From: Deltaproteobacteria bacterium
Lineage (GTDB): Bacteria > Myxococcota_A > Polyangia > Polyangiales > Houyiibacteriaceae
Direction: 5' to 3'
DNA: 11,152 nucleotides
Assembly: GCA_003647035.1 (NCBI GenBank)
Contig: QMMB01000055.1
Span: forward strand, 1 to 11,152
This document shows positions 1 to 7,502 of this stretch, one piece after another; the stretch's first letter is position 1, and each line of letters opens with the position of its first letter. Under the pieces are notes generated by a model. That model was not told where the DNA came from. It searched no databases and saw only the letters and a list, made by a program, of their open reading frames with translations. The position numbers were made by a program, and so were the translations under genes.

Positions 1-14
1 AAGTGGCCGACCAT
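1..14 (-). CDS. possible start of a further minus-strand gene, cut by the left edge
   Basis: On the minus strand an ATG lies at 14-12, opening Met-Val-Gly-His before the window ends. A GGAAAG stretch five bases upstream could serve as a weak ribosome binding site. It would follow the glycosyltransferase stop after 46 bases (15-60), a spacing that fits another member of the same operon. With only four codons visible no function can be proposed, and the ATG could be chance. Confidence 0.25.
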
Positions 15-60
15 GTTGTCTTTCCGACGCGAGCAGGGAAGAAAATGGTACTTGGTGCGC

Positions 61-1233
61 TCAGTTGGGATCCAATAATAGGCGTGTTGGCGCGTATGTT
101 GACACCGCGTGGCGGCCCAAGAGCTCGCGCATCGCGATGGCGTAGGCGTCGACACAATGGTGCGTCGCGAGGTATCGGCGCGCCTCTCGGCGGAGTGCGG
201 CGCCGGCGTAGTCTTCCACGAAGAGGCGGTGGGCCGCTGCGGCCAGCGCGTGCGCGTCGTCGTTGGGCACGGTGACGCAGGCATTGTGCAACGGAAGCGC
301 GGCGGTAGCCCGTTCCATGGCGACCACCGGTAGCTCTCGGGCGAAGGCATCGAGCATCTTGACCGGGAGGCCTCCTTCGGTTCGTCGTGGCACCCACCCG
401 AGGTCAGCTGCCGCGTGCGCGAGCTCGCGGGCCCGCTCCCCGTCGATCCCGCGGACATGGATGGCATCGACGACGCCTGTGCGCTGTGCGCGTTGCCGGG
501 CAGGCGCAGGGTCGGACTCGGTGGCTACGAGCAGTTGCGCCATTGGATCGCGGTGCCGCAGGAGCGCCAGGGCTTCGATGAGGTGTTCCCAGCCCTGGTA
601 TGGATCGAGGTTGCCCGCGTAGAGGCAAATGTGCGCGTTATCGGCGAGGCCGAGCGCGTTCCGTGCTGCACTGCGTGTCGGTCGAGGCGCGGCCGGTACC
701 GTCCACGGGACCGGCAGGTAGTGCGTGCGTTGCCCGAGGAGCCGGGCCAGCGAAGGAGCGACCGCTGCGACACCCGCGGCACGCGCACACACGGCCTGCT
801 CGGCCTGCTTCGCAACTCCGCTGACGAGGTGCGCGGGCGCCGAGGGGAAGTACACGGGGAGCTCGCGGGCGAGGGAGGTGTGCGCGACGTAATAGACGGG
901 GGCGGCCCGTGCTGCGAGCGCTGCGATCGCCGCTTCGATGTGGTGGGCCACGATGGCCTCGGGGCGCAGGCGTTTTGCCAGTCTGCGGATTTCGAAGACG
1001 CACCGAGTGTCGAGCCCGACTTTGCCCCACGAAGGCCCCGACCGGAGCGAACGCACCTTGGGGAAGTCCGGGATACGGTGGACCTCGTAGGGCGCGTCGA
1101 GCTCGTATCCCGCTTCCGCGTAGGCCAACAAATGGGTTTCGCCGCTGGTTGCGGACGCTCCGAGCATGGCGGCCAGTGCGGCCTGGGTCCCCTGGTAGCT
1201 CGGGAAGGGGAGGCACGCGACGTGAAGGATCAC
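61..1233 (-). CDS. GT-B fold (GT4-like) glycosyltransferase
   Basis: This 390-residue protein looks like a family 4 glycosyltransferase, which moves a sugar from a nucleotide donor to an acceptor such as a lipid-linked glycan or lipid. Its N-terminal half starts straight into a Rossmann strand (ILHVACLPFPSYQGTQ, residues 2-17) with the glycine-containing loop typical of such enzymes. The C-terminal half has the usual strand-plus-helix entry (CLYAGNLDPYQGWEHLIEAL, 203-222) and a donor-site segment (EGGLPVKMLDAFA, 286-298) in the EX7E region, where Asp295 stands for the usual second Glu. No signal peptide or membrane segment is visible. The GTG at 1233 is chosen because it overlaps the preceding stop as GTGA, has GGGG eight bases upstream and starts exactly at the fold; longer readings only add low-complexity Arg/Gly/Pro sequence inside the upstream gene. 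It is probably translationally coupled to the phosphatase-like gene before it. The acceptor is unknown. Confidence 0.86.
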   Translation of the reverse strand: MILHVACLPFPSYQGTQAALAAMLGASATSGETHLLAYAEAGYELDAPYEVHRIPDFPKVRSLRSGPSWGKVGLDTRCVFEIRRLAKRLRPEAIVAHHIEAAIAALAARAAPVYYVAHTSLARELPVYFPSAPAHLVSGVAKQAEQAVCARAAGVAAVAPSLARLLGQRTHYLPVPWTVPAAPRPTRSAARNALGLADNAHICLYAGNLDPYQGWEHLIEALALLRHRDPMAQLLVATESDPAPARQRAQRTGVVDAIHVRGIDGERARELAHAAADLGWVPRRTEGGLPVKMLDAFARELPVVAMERATAALPLHNACVTVPNDDAHALAAAAHRLFVEDYAGAALRREARRYLATHHCVDAYAIAMRELLGRHAVSTYAPTRLLLDPN

Positions 1234-2915
1234 TCGATGTACCCCAGTGCACGCAGCCGCGACTCGACGAGTCCCTCGTTTCGCGTCGCGCGTGGTGCGA
1301 CCGGGCCGGCCTTCGGGAGCGCCAGCGTCGGTGCGCTTTGGTCCTGGCCCAGAGCCTCCCAAAGAACGCGTCCCCTGAATGAAGGCGGCACCGAGAGGCC
1401 CAGCCGTGAGAGGAGCGTCGCGGTCAGATCTGCAATGTGCGCGTCGATCTGCCCTGCTCGTTGCACGCTTGGCCCGGCCAGGGTCATGAAACCGTGCGAG
1501 CGATGACTTCCGGGGAGGCTCCGGCCCTTCTTGCCCAGCTTTTCGTCCTCTAGGAGCTTTCTGAAGGGTCCGGTGAGGCGATTTTGCCGTCGCGGGGGCG
1601 TGCTTGGCATCAGGTTATAGGAGTAGCCGTCGTCGAGGTGGAGATCGAGAAGGAGATCCGGTGCGCGTTCGAGGTGAGGGCCCTCGAAGAGCTCCTCGCG
1701 GGGGATCACGTTTGCGAATACGGGCTCGCCGCTCCACGGATCGCGAGTGTCGAGCAGTGCCGCCCGTACCTGGAGCATCGTTGCTCGTCTCTCATCCGGC
1801 CGAACGATGCCGCGCGGCTCCCGGCCAGCCATATTGAGATAGATGCCGGGGAAGTAGTTCAGCTCGTCGCTGAACGCGACCGTATTGCCCATATCGATCG
1901 CGCCGAACCGTACGTTCGATTCCAGGCGACTGGGGAGCCATGCGTTGCCCCATCGGAAGACCCGCTCGCGCAGACGCGGCGGAAAGCGCCGAAGCGCGAT
2001 CTCCTTCAGACCGGCGCCTCCCGGGCCGCGTTGCTTTCGGAACCGAAGCAGGCCGTGCTCCGCAAGGAGGCGATTGAGGTAGAGCACCTTGTTCGATGAG
2101 CCGCCCGACCCGTGGTCGCTGAGCACCGTGACCTCGGTCTGGTTGCCGCCGGCCGCCTCCAAGAGCGAGCCCACGGCCCGGTCGAGCGCCTGGTAGACTC
2201 GAAGGAGCCCACCTCGCTGTGTGGCCGAAACCGTATCGGGCCGGCGCGGCGATTCCGGGTCGTGGTGTGCCCACAGGTAGTGCGACGCTGTGTCGCTTTC
2301 GCCAAAATACACCGCGAAGACATCCCAGTCCTGCCGCTCCAACAACCATCGAGCCCACTCGGTCTTGCGGGCGACGCGACGCTCTAAGGCGACAGGCAAC
2401 CGATCGACCCAGCCGGGCGCGTCCGCGTGGAACTCGTCCACATCGTCGAAAGTCGGAGCGCCGAACTTCTGCACCGTCTCGTCGTAGAGTGACGGCGGCC
2501 ACATGAAGGAGCGATCCGCTTCGAACGCCACCGGTGCGTCCCAGCCACTTGCGAAAACCCCGTGCTCGAGCTCTTCGGGAGGCCAAGTCGCAGGAAAGCT
2601 CAGACACGCGCATCGAAGTCCGAGTTCATCGAGCTGTTTGAACACCGTCGGCACTTCCCGTGCGGTCCCGGCCGTGAACCGCACCTGGTATCCCTTGCGC
2701 GTGGTGAAGTCGAAGACCCCGTGGCGAGCCGGGTCGACCCCCGTGAGGAAGGTTGTCCAGTTGGGTAGGGTGGCTGGCGGCTGCACCGACTCGAGCGCAG
2801 CGAACACGCCGCGTGCCATGAGAGCGTGAAGGTTGGGAAGATGCTCCGGCCCGAACTGGTGGACGAGCTTCAGATCGAAGCCATCCAACCCCACCACGAG
2901 CGCCCGAGCCGTCAT
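1230..2915 (-). CDS. alkaline phosphatase superfamily phosphohydrolase/phosphotransferase, long form with C-terminal tail
   Basis: This 561-residue enzyme belongs to the alkaline phosphatase/nucleotide pyrophosphatase superfamily (type I phosphodiesterase type; probably the COG3379 group), two-metal enzymes that hydrolyse or transfer phosphoryl groups. The expected ligands are all present: Asp11 (GLDGFD), the nucleophile candidate Thr49 (PPATLPNWTTFLTG), Asp208 and His212 (ESDTASHYLWAH), Asp267-His268 (LSDHG) and His474 (SHGFMTLAG). The first metal-binding strand lies within the first 11 residues, so there is no room for a signal peptide and the protein is predicted cytoplasmic, unlike classic alkaline phosphatases. 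After the catalytic domain a Pro/Ala-rich linker (about 521-547) ends in RLRALGYIE. It sits 31 bases after a second, divergent member of the superfamily and overlaps the glycosyltransferase by four bases. The ATG at 2915 has only a weak GGA before it. The substrate is unknown; a sugar phosphate, nucleotide sugar or lipid-linked phosphate would suit the neighbours. Confidence 0.9.
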   Translation of the reverse strand: MTARALVVGLDGFDLKLVHQFGPEHLPNLHALMARGVFAALESVQPPATLPNWTTFLTGVDPARHGVFDFTTRKGYQVRFTAGTAREVPTVFKQLDELGLRCACLSFPATWPPEELEHGVFASGWDAPVAFEADRSFMWPPSLYDETVQKFGAPTFDDVDEFHADAPGWVDRLPVALERRVARKTEWARWLLERQDWDVFAVYFGESDTASHYLWAHHDPESPRRPDTVSATQRGGLLRVYQALDRAVGSLLEAAGGNQTEVTVLSDHGSGGSSNKVLYLNRLLAEHGLLRFRKQRGPGGAGLKEIALRRFPPRLRERVFRWGNAWLPSRLESNVRFGAIDMGNTVAFSDELNYFPGIYLNMAGREPRGIVRPDERRATMLQVRAALLDTRDPWSGEPVFANVIPREELFEGPHLERAPDLLLDLHLDDGYSYNLMPSTPPRRQNRLTGPFRKLLEDEKLGKKGRSLPGSHRSHGFMTLAGPSVQRAGQIDAHIADLTATLLSRLGLSVPPSFRGRVLWEALGQDQSAPTLALPKAGPVAPRATRNEGLVESRLRALGYIE

Positions 2916-2946
2916 TCCGGGAGGCTAGCGCGTCGCACCGTCGCGG

Positions 2947-4341
2947 TCACCGGGACCAGTCTCTCCCCAAAATGCCCGGTGGCCTCGGCACTCCGAATGC
3001 GCCCAAGATCGTCGGCGTCACGTCGTAGATCTCGGCTCCCTCGATATGTCCCCGGGCCGGCGTCCCGCCGCCGCTCATCACGAAGATTCCATTCCAGTCG
3101 TGGTTGCAGCCGTCGGGTCCGGTGTCGTGCTGGGTGGCGACGATCTGATCACCCCCGATCGACCCGATGGCGCGTAGCTTCAAATCGTCGAAGTACACCA
3201 TCAGGTCCGGAGGCAGGCCTCGGACCTGCCGGTAGTGCTCTTCAGGGATGCGGACCGTTACTGGGACGGGGTTGTTCTCGTCGTCCCGCAGGTTCTCGAG
3301 CTCCGCGCGAAGCTTGCGGCGAACCGCGCGGAGCTCGGCCGGCGGGATCGTTCCGTCCGGCTCTCGACCGGCGACGTTCAAGAAGACCCTGCCGTAGTAG
3401 CCGCCCTCGGCCCACGCCGTTGTGCGTTGCCAATCGACGAGCCCATGGTCGAGCGGTGAAGGCGCCTTGGGCGGCTCGCGAAGCACCAAGTAGCCCTGCC
3501 GGATCAACCATTCGTTGATACAGAAGCCCCCATGCATCGCGCGGGCTCCGTGGTCGCTCACCACCAGCATCGTGGTGTGTCGGTCGGCGAGGCCGCAGAG
3601 CCGCCCGATGTGGGTATCGAGGAGCTGATAGTACTCGCGGCCCAGGTGTTCCCACGGGTTGCCGGGCTCGTGGCGCGGGTGCTCCGGATCGATGTGGCGC
3701 CAGAACGCGTGATGAAATCGATCGACTCCGATCTCCACCATCATCATGAAGTCTGGCCGCTTCTCGCTCCACACGTGCGCCGCGATGTCGACGTGTTGTG
3801 CGGTCATCGTGACAATGTCTCGATAGATTCGGTCCAGATCGTTCGCGCGAAAGTCCTCGACATCTGCGAGATAGGGTCCGAATCGGTCTACGATCTCGGC
3901 CTCGAGCCCCCGTGGGAAGCACCACGGAGCCTCGCTGCCCGGCCACATGAAGCCGGACACCATCTGGCCGCGCACCGGCGTCGGCGGCGAGGTGAGTGGA
4001 ACGAAAAGGGGGGCTACCCGCTGCCCATGCTCGCCCAGCCAATCCCAGACGCGTTTCAGTCGCACATCGCTACTGTCCACCATGCGCAGTCGCGTCTCGC
4101 CAGGGACCCGGTTTCGAAACCCGTACAGCCCCAGCTCGCCAGCGTCGCGGCCCGACACCATGCACGTCCACGCCGGAACGGTGATCGGCGGCTCCGAGCT
4201 TCGAAGTGGGCCCCAGGTGCCGCGCTCCATCAGGGCGCGCAGGTTCGGCATCGCGTCGCGGTATCGCTCGAACACGAGCCGGGGCGCAGCGCAGTCGAGC
4301 CCTATGACTATCATCCGGTGCCTAGCCATGTCTTGGGCCAC
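2947..4341 (-). CDS. alkaline phosphatase superfamily phosphohydrolase/phosphotransferase, short form
   Basis: This 464-residue protein is a second member of the two-metal alkaline phosphatase/nucleotide pyrophosphatase superfamily. Visible active-site residues are Asp16 (IGLDCAAP), nucleophile candidate Thr54 (PPITVPAWTCMVSG), Asp207 and His211 (EIGVDRFHHAFW), Asp263-His264 (VSDHG) and His414 (NHDWNGIFVMSG), so it should be active. The core begins near residue 11 and no signal peptide is seen, which suggests a cytoplasmic enzyme. It shares little beyond motifs with the next gene and lacks that protein's C-terminal tail, so the two probably act on different substrates or steps. The start is taken as GTG at 4341: an AGG at 4351-4349, overlapping the kinase stop codon, lies seven bases upstream. 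ATG codons at 4329 and 4314 are alternatives. Only four bases separate it from the histidine kinase, implying co-transcription and probable translational coupling. Substrate unknown. Confidence 0.9.
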   Translation of the reverse strand: MAQDMARHRMIVIGLDCAAPRLVFERYRDAMPNLRALMERGTWGPLRSSEPPITVPAWTCMVSGRDAGELGLYGFRNRVPGETRLRMVDSSDVRLKRVWDWLGEHGQRVAPLFVPLTSPPTPVRGQMVSGFMWPGSEAPWCFPRGLEAEIVDRFGPYLADVEDFRANDLDRIYRDIVTMTAQHVDIAAHVWSEKRPDFMMMVEIGVDRFHHAFWRHIDPEHPRHEPGNPWEHLGREYYQLLDTHIGRLCGLADRHTTMLVVSDHGARAMHGGFCINEWLIRQGYLVLREPPKAPSPLDHGLVDWQRTTAWAEGGYYGRVFLNVAGREPDGTIPPAELRAVRRKLRAELENLRDDENNPVPVTVRIPEEHYRQVRGLPPDLMVYFDDLKLRAIGSIGGDQIVATQHDTGPDGCNHDWNGIFVMSGGGTPARGHIEGAEIYDVTPTILGAFGVPRPPGILGRDWSR

Positions 4342-4345
4342 GCTA

Positions 4346-5986
4346 TCACCTAGGATCTACGAGGTCGGCGGCTTCGTAGATGGTGCGTTCGAGGTGTGTG
4401 AGGTCAAAAGGCTTTTCAATTCGGAGATTTGGGACGCTTTGGAGGAAGTCGCGGGCGCGCTGGGTAAAGGCGCCGCCGGTCATGAAGACGATTCGCTCGT
4501 TCACAGGGGTCTCCCGCTGCAGGGCAGCTCGGTAGACATCCATACCCGTCATCTCAGGCATGATCAGGTCGCATAGAATCACGTCGTACGCGTTCTCAGA
4601 CATCAAGGCGACCGCCTCTCTTCCATCGTGGGCGGTCGTCACGTCGTGATCGACGAGTGCTTTCTGAATGAGCCTCGCAATCACGGGTTCATCATCGACC
4701 ACCAGAACCGACAGCTTTCCCCGGGCCGCCCGGCGGATCGCGCTCATCGACGGAGGTGGCACGGTCAACGGTCGTTGTGCTTTCGCCGCTCTCGGCAGCA
4801 CGACGCGAGCCACGGTGCCTTGCCCAGGGTGGCTCTGGATCTCGATCGTGCCCTCGAGTGAGTGCACGATTCTGCGACAGATCGAAAGGCCGAGCCCGGT
4901 TCCACGTCCGGCAGGCTTCGTCGTCACGAAGGGGTCGAAGATGCGTCGTAGGAGTTGCGAGGAGATGCCCGGTCCCGTGTCCTGCACCTCGATGCACACG
5001 CGGTCCTTGTCGGTAATCCGTGCTCGGACGGTGATCGTATTCCGCATTCGGTCGCCCGGGTCGATCGCCTGCGCGGCGTTGACGATCAGATTCAGAAACA
5101 CCTGACTGACGCGCGTCTGCGAGCCGCGGATGTGCAGGCTACCGTCCTCGTATTCACGCACCACCGTCGCCCGGTGCTGCGTCTCGGGCCGCGCCATCCG
5201 GATCACGGAATCGAGGACCTGTTTCAGATTGACGGTCTCGACCTCGGCGCCGTCTCCGCCGTGCGATAAGAATGTGATTTCATTGGTAATTAGTCGAATT
5301 CGTTCGGCGCCCTCGTAGGCTTCGCGGACCAGCTGTGCCGCTTCGCTGGATGACGGCTCCCCGGAATCCCGAAGCGAGCGAAGGTGGCTCCAGACGAACG
5401 TGAGCGGATTCTTGATCTCGTGAATGATGCTTGCGGTCAGCGTGCCGATCGCCGACATGCGTTCTGCCAGCAACAGCCGCTGTTGAAGCTCGCGCTCCGC
5501 CGTCATGTCGACGACCGCGGCGATGGCACGTTCGAACCGTCCCTCGCCGTCCTCGACGAACCGCCAGTGTACGCGAACGTCCCTTGGCTCTCCCGAGCAG
5601 CTCATGATCGCGGTTTCGAGATGGACGTCCCGCTCCTTGCGGAAGGCCGCCATCAGTACGCGCAGGAAATCGGCCTTGGACTCGGCGGTCAGCAGCTCGA
5701 GCGAGCGGCGAATGCACTCTTCCGCGCTTGCGGCGCCAACTAGCGAGACCGCGCCTGCACTGACCCGATGAATCCGCGTTCGATGGAGGCACTCGGTGAG
5801 CGCACCCGGATCCTTTCGAACCAGAGCCTTGAACTCGTCCGCATCGTGGCATCCCTGCGCTTCGATCCACTCGAGTGGGCCGCGAAAGTCGAGGTCCCAC
5901 AAGGCGCTCGGAACCAACTCCCATGCACCCTTGTCCTGATTGGGTGTGGGTTCCTTCGATTGGCGGATGAGACGAACCATGACCAT
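4346..5986 (-). CDS. PAS-containing hybrid sensor histidine kinase with C-terminal receiver
   Basis: This 546-residue protein is a soluble hybrid kinase that should autophosphorylate a histidine and pass the phosphate to its own aspartate. In order: a PAS-type sensor (about 25-160) opening with the LWDLDF motif seen in extended PAS domains; a HisKA dimerisation domain with His189 (IIHEIKNPL); an HATPase domain with Asn299/Asn303 (FLNLIVNAAQAI), Asp336 (DTGPGI) and GTGLGLS (362-368); and a receiver (about 425-540) with Asp431/Asp432, phosphoacceptor Asp473, Thr503 and Lys525. All catalytic residues are intact. There is no transmembrane segment, so it senses an internal or membrane-proximal cue. 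It has a receiver but no HPt and no DNA-binding partner next to it, so output must go through another protein; the HPt-bearing regulator beginning at 9123 is a candidate. Tandem ATGs at 5986 and 5980 are both possible starts; an AGGA lies just upstream. It follows the acyltransferase by 67 bases and precedes the first phosphatase-like gene by four. Confidence 0.95.
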   Translation of the reverse strand: MVMVRLIRQSKEPTPNQDKGAWELVPSALWDLDFRGPLEWIEAQGCHDADEFKALVRKDPGALTECLHRTRIHRVSAGAVSLVGAASAEECIRRSLELLTAESKADFLRVLMAAFRKERDVHLETAIMSCSGEPRDVRVHWRFVEDGEGRFERAIAAVVDMTAERELQQRLLLAERMSAIGTLTASIIHEIKNPLTFVWSHLRSLRDSGEPSSSEAAQLVREAYEGAERIRLITNEITFLSHGGDGAEVETVNLKQVLDSVIRMARPETQHRATVVREYEDGSLHIRGSQTRVSQVFLNLIVNAAQAIDPGDRMRNTITVRARITDKDRVCIEVQDTGPGISSQLLRRIFDPFVTTKPAGRGTGLGLSICRRIVHSLEGTIEIQSHPGQGTVARVVLPRAAKAQRPLTVPPPSMSAIRRAARGKLSVLVVDDEPVIARLIQKALVDHDVTTAHDGREAVALMSENAYDVILCDLIMPEMTGMDVYRAALQRETPVNERIVFMTGGAFTQRARDFLQSVPNLRIEKPFDLTHLERTIYEAADLVDPR

Positions 5987-6053
5987 CCGATCCTAGCGAA
6001 GAGGGCGCCGCCCGCCCAAAAGCTGGCACAGCCGCCACCTGGCACCCCTGAAT
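5987..6053 (-). other. 67-base spacer between acyltransferase and histidine kinase genes
   Basis: This gap carries the AGGA that could serve the kinase start near 5986. A short GGGC/GCCC pair with a three-base loop occurs at about 6003-6013, but it is too short and has no T tract, so I do not call a terminator. Whether the acyltransferase gene is co-transcribed with the kinase operon, or a kinase promoter lies here or inside the acyltransferase gene, cannot be decided by eye. Confidence 0.4.
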
Positions 6054-6803
6054 TCAGCGGGGAACATGGTCGAGCACGCGCCGTCCGTTCGCCACGAGCC
6101 CTTCGACTCGGCTTCGCGCGGCCTCCGCGGCCGAACGCGCGTCAGGGCTCGGGGGTAGCGGTTCGCCGAGGTGGACGGCGATTCGAGTCCGTGGGCGTGC
6201 GGCGATCTTGGCCATGTGTTTGGGGAACGATTCTTTCTCGAAAGGAATCGCGGGCGAGTAGGCGATACCGACGGGAATGATTGGAACGTCGAGCGAGCGC
6301 ACGGCAGCAAAGGTGCCCGGGTGGAACTCGAGGACGGAGTCGCCTGGAGAGGTTCCCCCTTCGGGGAAGGCGACGACCGTGCGTCCTTGCTTTGCGCGCC
6401 TACGAATCTCCCGCAGCGCCGCAGCTCCGCTCCGCCGGTCTTCGCGGTCGACGAAGATCGTATCGCCATGCTTCGCCAAGCGACCGAGTAGCGGCCAATC
6501 GGCGACATCGTGTCGGCTGAGGAGCACGCCCTGAAACAGTGAGAGCATCACCCCGATATCGAGCGCGCTTTGGTGGTTCGCTACGATCAGCGCCCCGCCT
6601 TCGTGTGTGTGCTGCCCCTGCACCAAGAGCTCCGCGCCGAAGATCCGCAACAGGCCGTCGGTCAGTCGAGCGAGGTATCGGCTCCCGAGGCGTTCCTGAC
6701 CTTCTGCCGGGGTCAGCGCTCGCCTTGCCTCATAGGCTGTGAGGATCCCCGCAGAGAAGCCAACGAAGGCCCCGGCCCGCAAGACTACGCGCACCTTGCT
6801 CAT
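6054..6803 (-). CDS. PlsC-type lysophospholipid acyltransferase (1-acyl-sn-glycerol-3-phosphate acyltransferase family)
   Basis: This 249-residue membrane-associated enzyme should transfer an acyl chain to a lysophospholipid or a related acceptor; formation of phosphatidic acid is the commonest reaction of the family. The four family blocks appear in order: ANHQSALD with catalytic His77 and Asp82 (HX4D), GDTIFVDRED (113-122), FPEGGTS (146-152) for acceptor binding, and VPIIPVGI (173-180). An N-terminal hydrophobic stretch (about 6-24) should anchor it at the inner membrane. Length is normal. The ATG at 6803 is preceded by AGGGG eight bases upstream. A longer reading to 6926 would run into the divergent yqgE gene and adds no conserved sequence. 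It is the first gene of the minus-strand cluster. Since a housekeeping PlsC is usually encoded elsewhere, this copy could serve a specialised lipid, but its specificity cannot be read from the motifs. Confidence 0.92.
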   Translation of the reverse strand: MSKVRVVLRAGAFVGFSAGILTAYEARRALTPAEGQERLGSRYLARLTDGLLRIFGAELLVQGQHTHEGGALIVANHQSALDIGVMLSLFQGVLLSRHDVADWPLLGRLAKHGDTIFVDREDRRSGAAALREIRRRAKQGRTVVAFPEGGTSPGDSVLEFHPGTFAAVRSLDVPIIPVGIAYSPAIPFEKESFPKHMAKIAARPRTRIAVHLGEPLPPSPDARSAAEAARSRVEGLVANGRRVLDHVPR

Positions 6804-6861
6804 TTTCGCTGCCCCTGACTTTGGACTCGCGAGGTCTTCGGTTTGGTGGCAGTCTCGGTTC
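6804..6861. promoter_or_regulatory. short divergent intergenic region between the two gene clusters
   Basis: Only 58 bases separate the acyltransferase start (minus strand) from the yqgE start (plus strand), so any promoters for the two clusters must overlap each other or extend into the coding regions. It contains the acyltransferase ribosome binding site (AGGGG, read on the minus strand at about 6816-6812). A TTGGAC at 6821-6826 resembles a plus-strand -35 box, but no convincing -10 element follows at the right distance, so no promoter is placed exactly. No clear palindromic operator was found. Confidence 0.45.
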
Positions 6862-7434
6862 GTGGTGGCATCACTTGCACCGGGGTTTCTCGTCGCGGCA
6901 CCGTCCATGCGGTGTCCCTTCTTCAATCATACGCTGGTGTTGCTGATCGATCACGGCGACGAGGGCTCTTTTGGCTTCGTCCTCAATCGCGTGACCGACC
7001 TCGACATCGGAGACGTCTTCAACGAGGTGGGAGTGTCTGGTGACGCGGCAAGCACAGTGCGCGCCCCCGTCATGTTCGGTGGGCCGGTGTCGCCTGAGAC
7101 CGGCTGGCTCCTCTACGATGCCGAAGGGGTTCCCCAGCCGTCGACCGGTCACACGATTGCAGTGGGCCAACGCATTGCATGCAGCGCTTCGCTCGAGTTG
7201 CTCGAACGCATCGCGCGTGGCGACGGGCCCGACACTTGCGCAATGATGCTCGGCTACTCCGGCTGGGGGGAAGGCCAACTCGAGAGCGAGATGAAGCAGG
7301 GCTCCTGGATTCCGGTCGACCTCAATTACAGCCTCGTATTCGAGACGCCGGTCGAGAACCGCTGGGAAGCCGCGCTCGCGACGCTCGGCATCGACCCGGC
7401 TCGAGTCATCGACAACCAAATCGCAAGCGCGTGA
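6862..7434 (+). CDS. yqgE: YqgE/AlgH family protein (UPF0301)
   Basis: This 190-residue protein matches the widespread YqgE/AlgH family, cytoplasmic proteins of unsettled biochemical role. Family signatures are clear: LAPGFLVAAPSM at the start (5-16), the following TLVLLIDHGDEGSFGFVLNR (24-43), GGPV (73-76), GYSGWGEGQLESEMKQGSWI (131-150) and a C-terminal RWEAALATLGIDP (167-179). Length equals the usual 185-190 residues. The start is uncertain: GTG at 6862 or 6865 gives the family N-terminus, whereas an in-frame ATG at 6739 would lie inside the divergent acyltransferase gene and add about 40 unrelated residues. No strong ribosome binding site precedes the GTG pair. It is followed after 68 bases by bamD in the same direction. 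Confidence 0.93.
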   Translation: MVASLAPGFLVAAPSMRCPFFNHTLVLLIDHGDEGSFGFVLNRVTDLDIGDVFNEVGVSGDAASTVRAPVMFGGPVSPETGWLLYDAEGVPQPSTGHTIAVGQRIACSASLELLERIARGDGPDTCAMMLGYSGWGEGQLESEMKQGSWIPVDLNYSLVFETPVENRWEAALATLGIDPARVIDNQIASA

Positions 7435-7449
7435 GGCCGCCCAACTCCT

Positions 7450-7497
7450 CGGGGGGTCCGTTGCCTTGTTTCCGCCAGGATCAGAGGCTACCCCCCG
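7450..7497 (+). repeat. 8-bp inverted repeat just upstream of bamD
   Basis: CGGGGGGT at 7450-7457 and ACCCCCCG at 7490-7497 are perfectly complementary, with 32 bases between them that include an AGGA (7477-7480) and an AGAGG (7483-7487). In mRNA this could form a GC hairpin whose right arm touches a candidate GTG start at 7497 and ends five bases before the ATG at 7503. There is no T tract, so it is not a classic terminator. It could modulate bamD translation, or it may be chance in GC-rich DNA. Confidence 0.4.
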
Positions 7498-7502
7498 TGG
7501 CG

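Noticed and set aside
415..1506. A 363-codon open frame on the plus strand opposite the glycosyltransferase
   Set aside because: It is rich in Arg, Gly and Ala, resembles no family, and runs opposite a gene with clear GT-B motifs; long antisense frames are expected in GC-rich coding DNA.
1230..4341. AP-superfamily genes as PglZ of a BREX or similar phage-defence system
   Set aside because: The proteins match the phosphodiesterase-type branch, and no methyltransferase, BrxC-like ATPase or Lon-like protease is present in the window.
3532..4353. A 273-codon plus-strand frame opposite the shorter AP-superfamily gene
   Set aside because: It has no recognisable domain and is antisense to a protein with a full set of metal-binding motifs.
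6804..6926. N-terminal extension of the acyltransferase to 6926
   Set aside because: The extra residues are unrelated to the family, overlap the divergent yqgE gene, and the ATG at 6803 has its own ribosome binding site.
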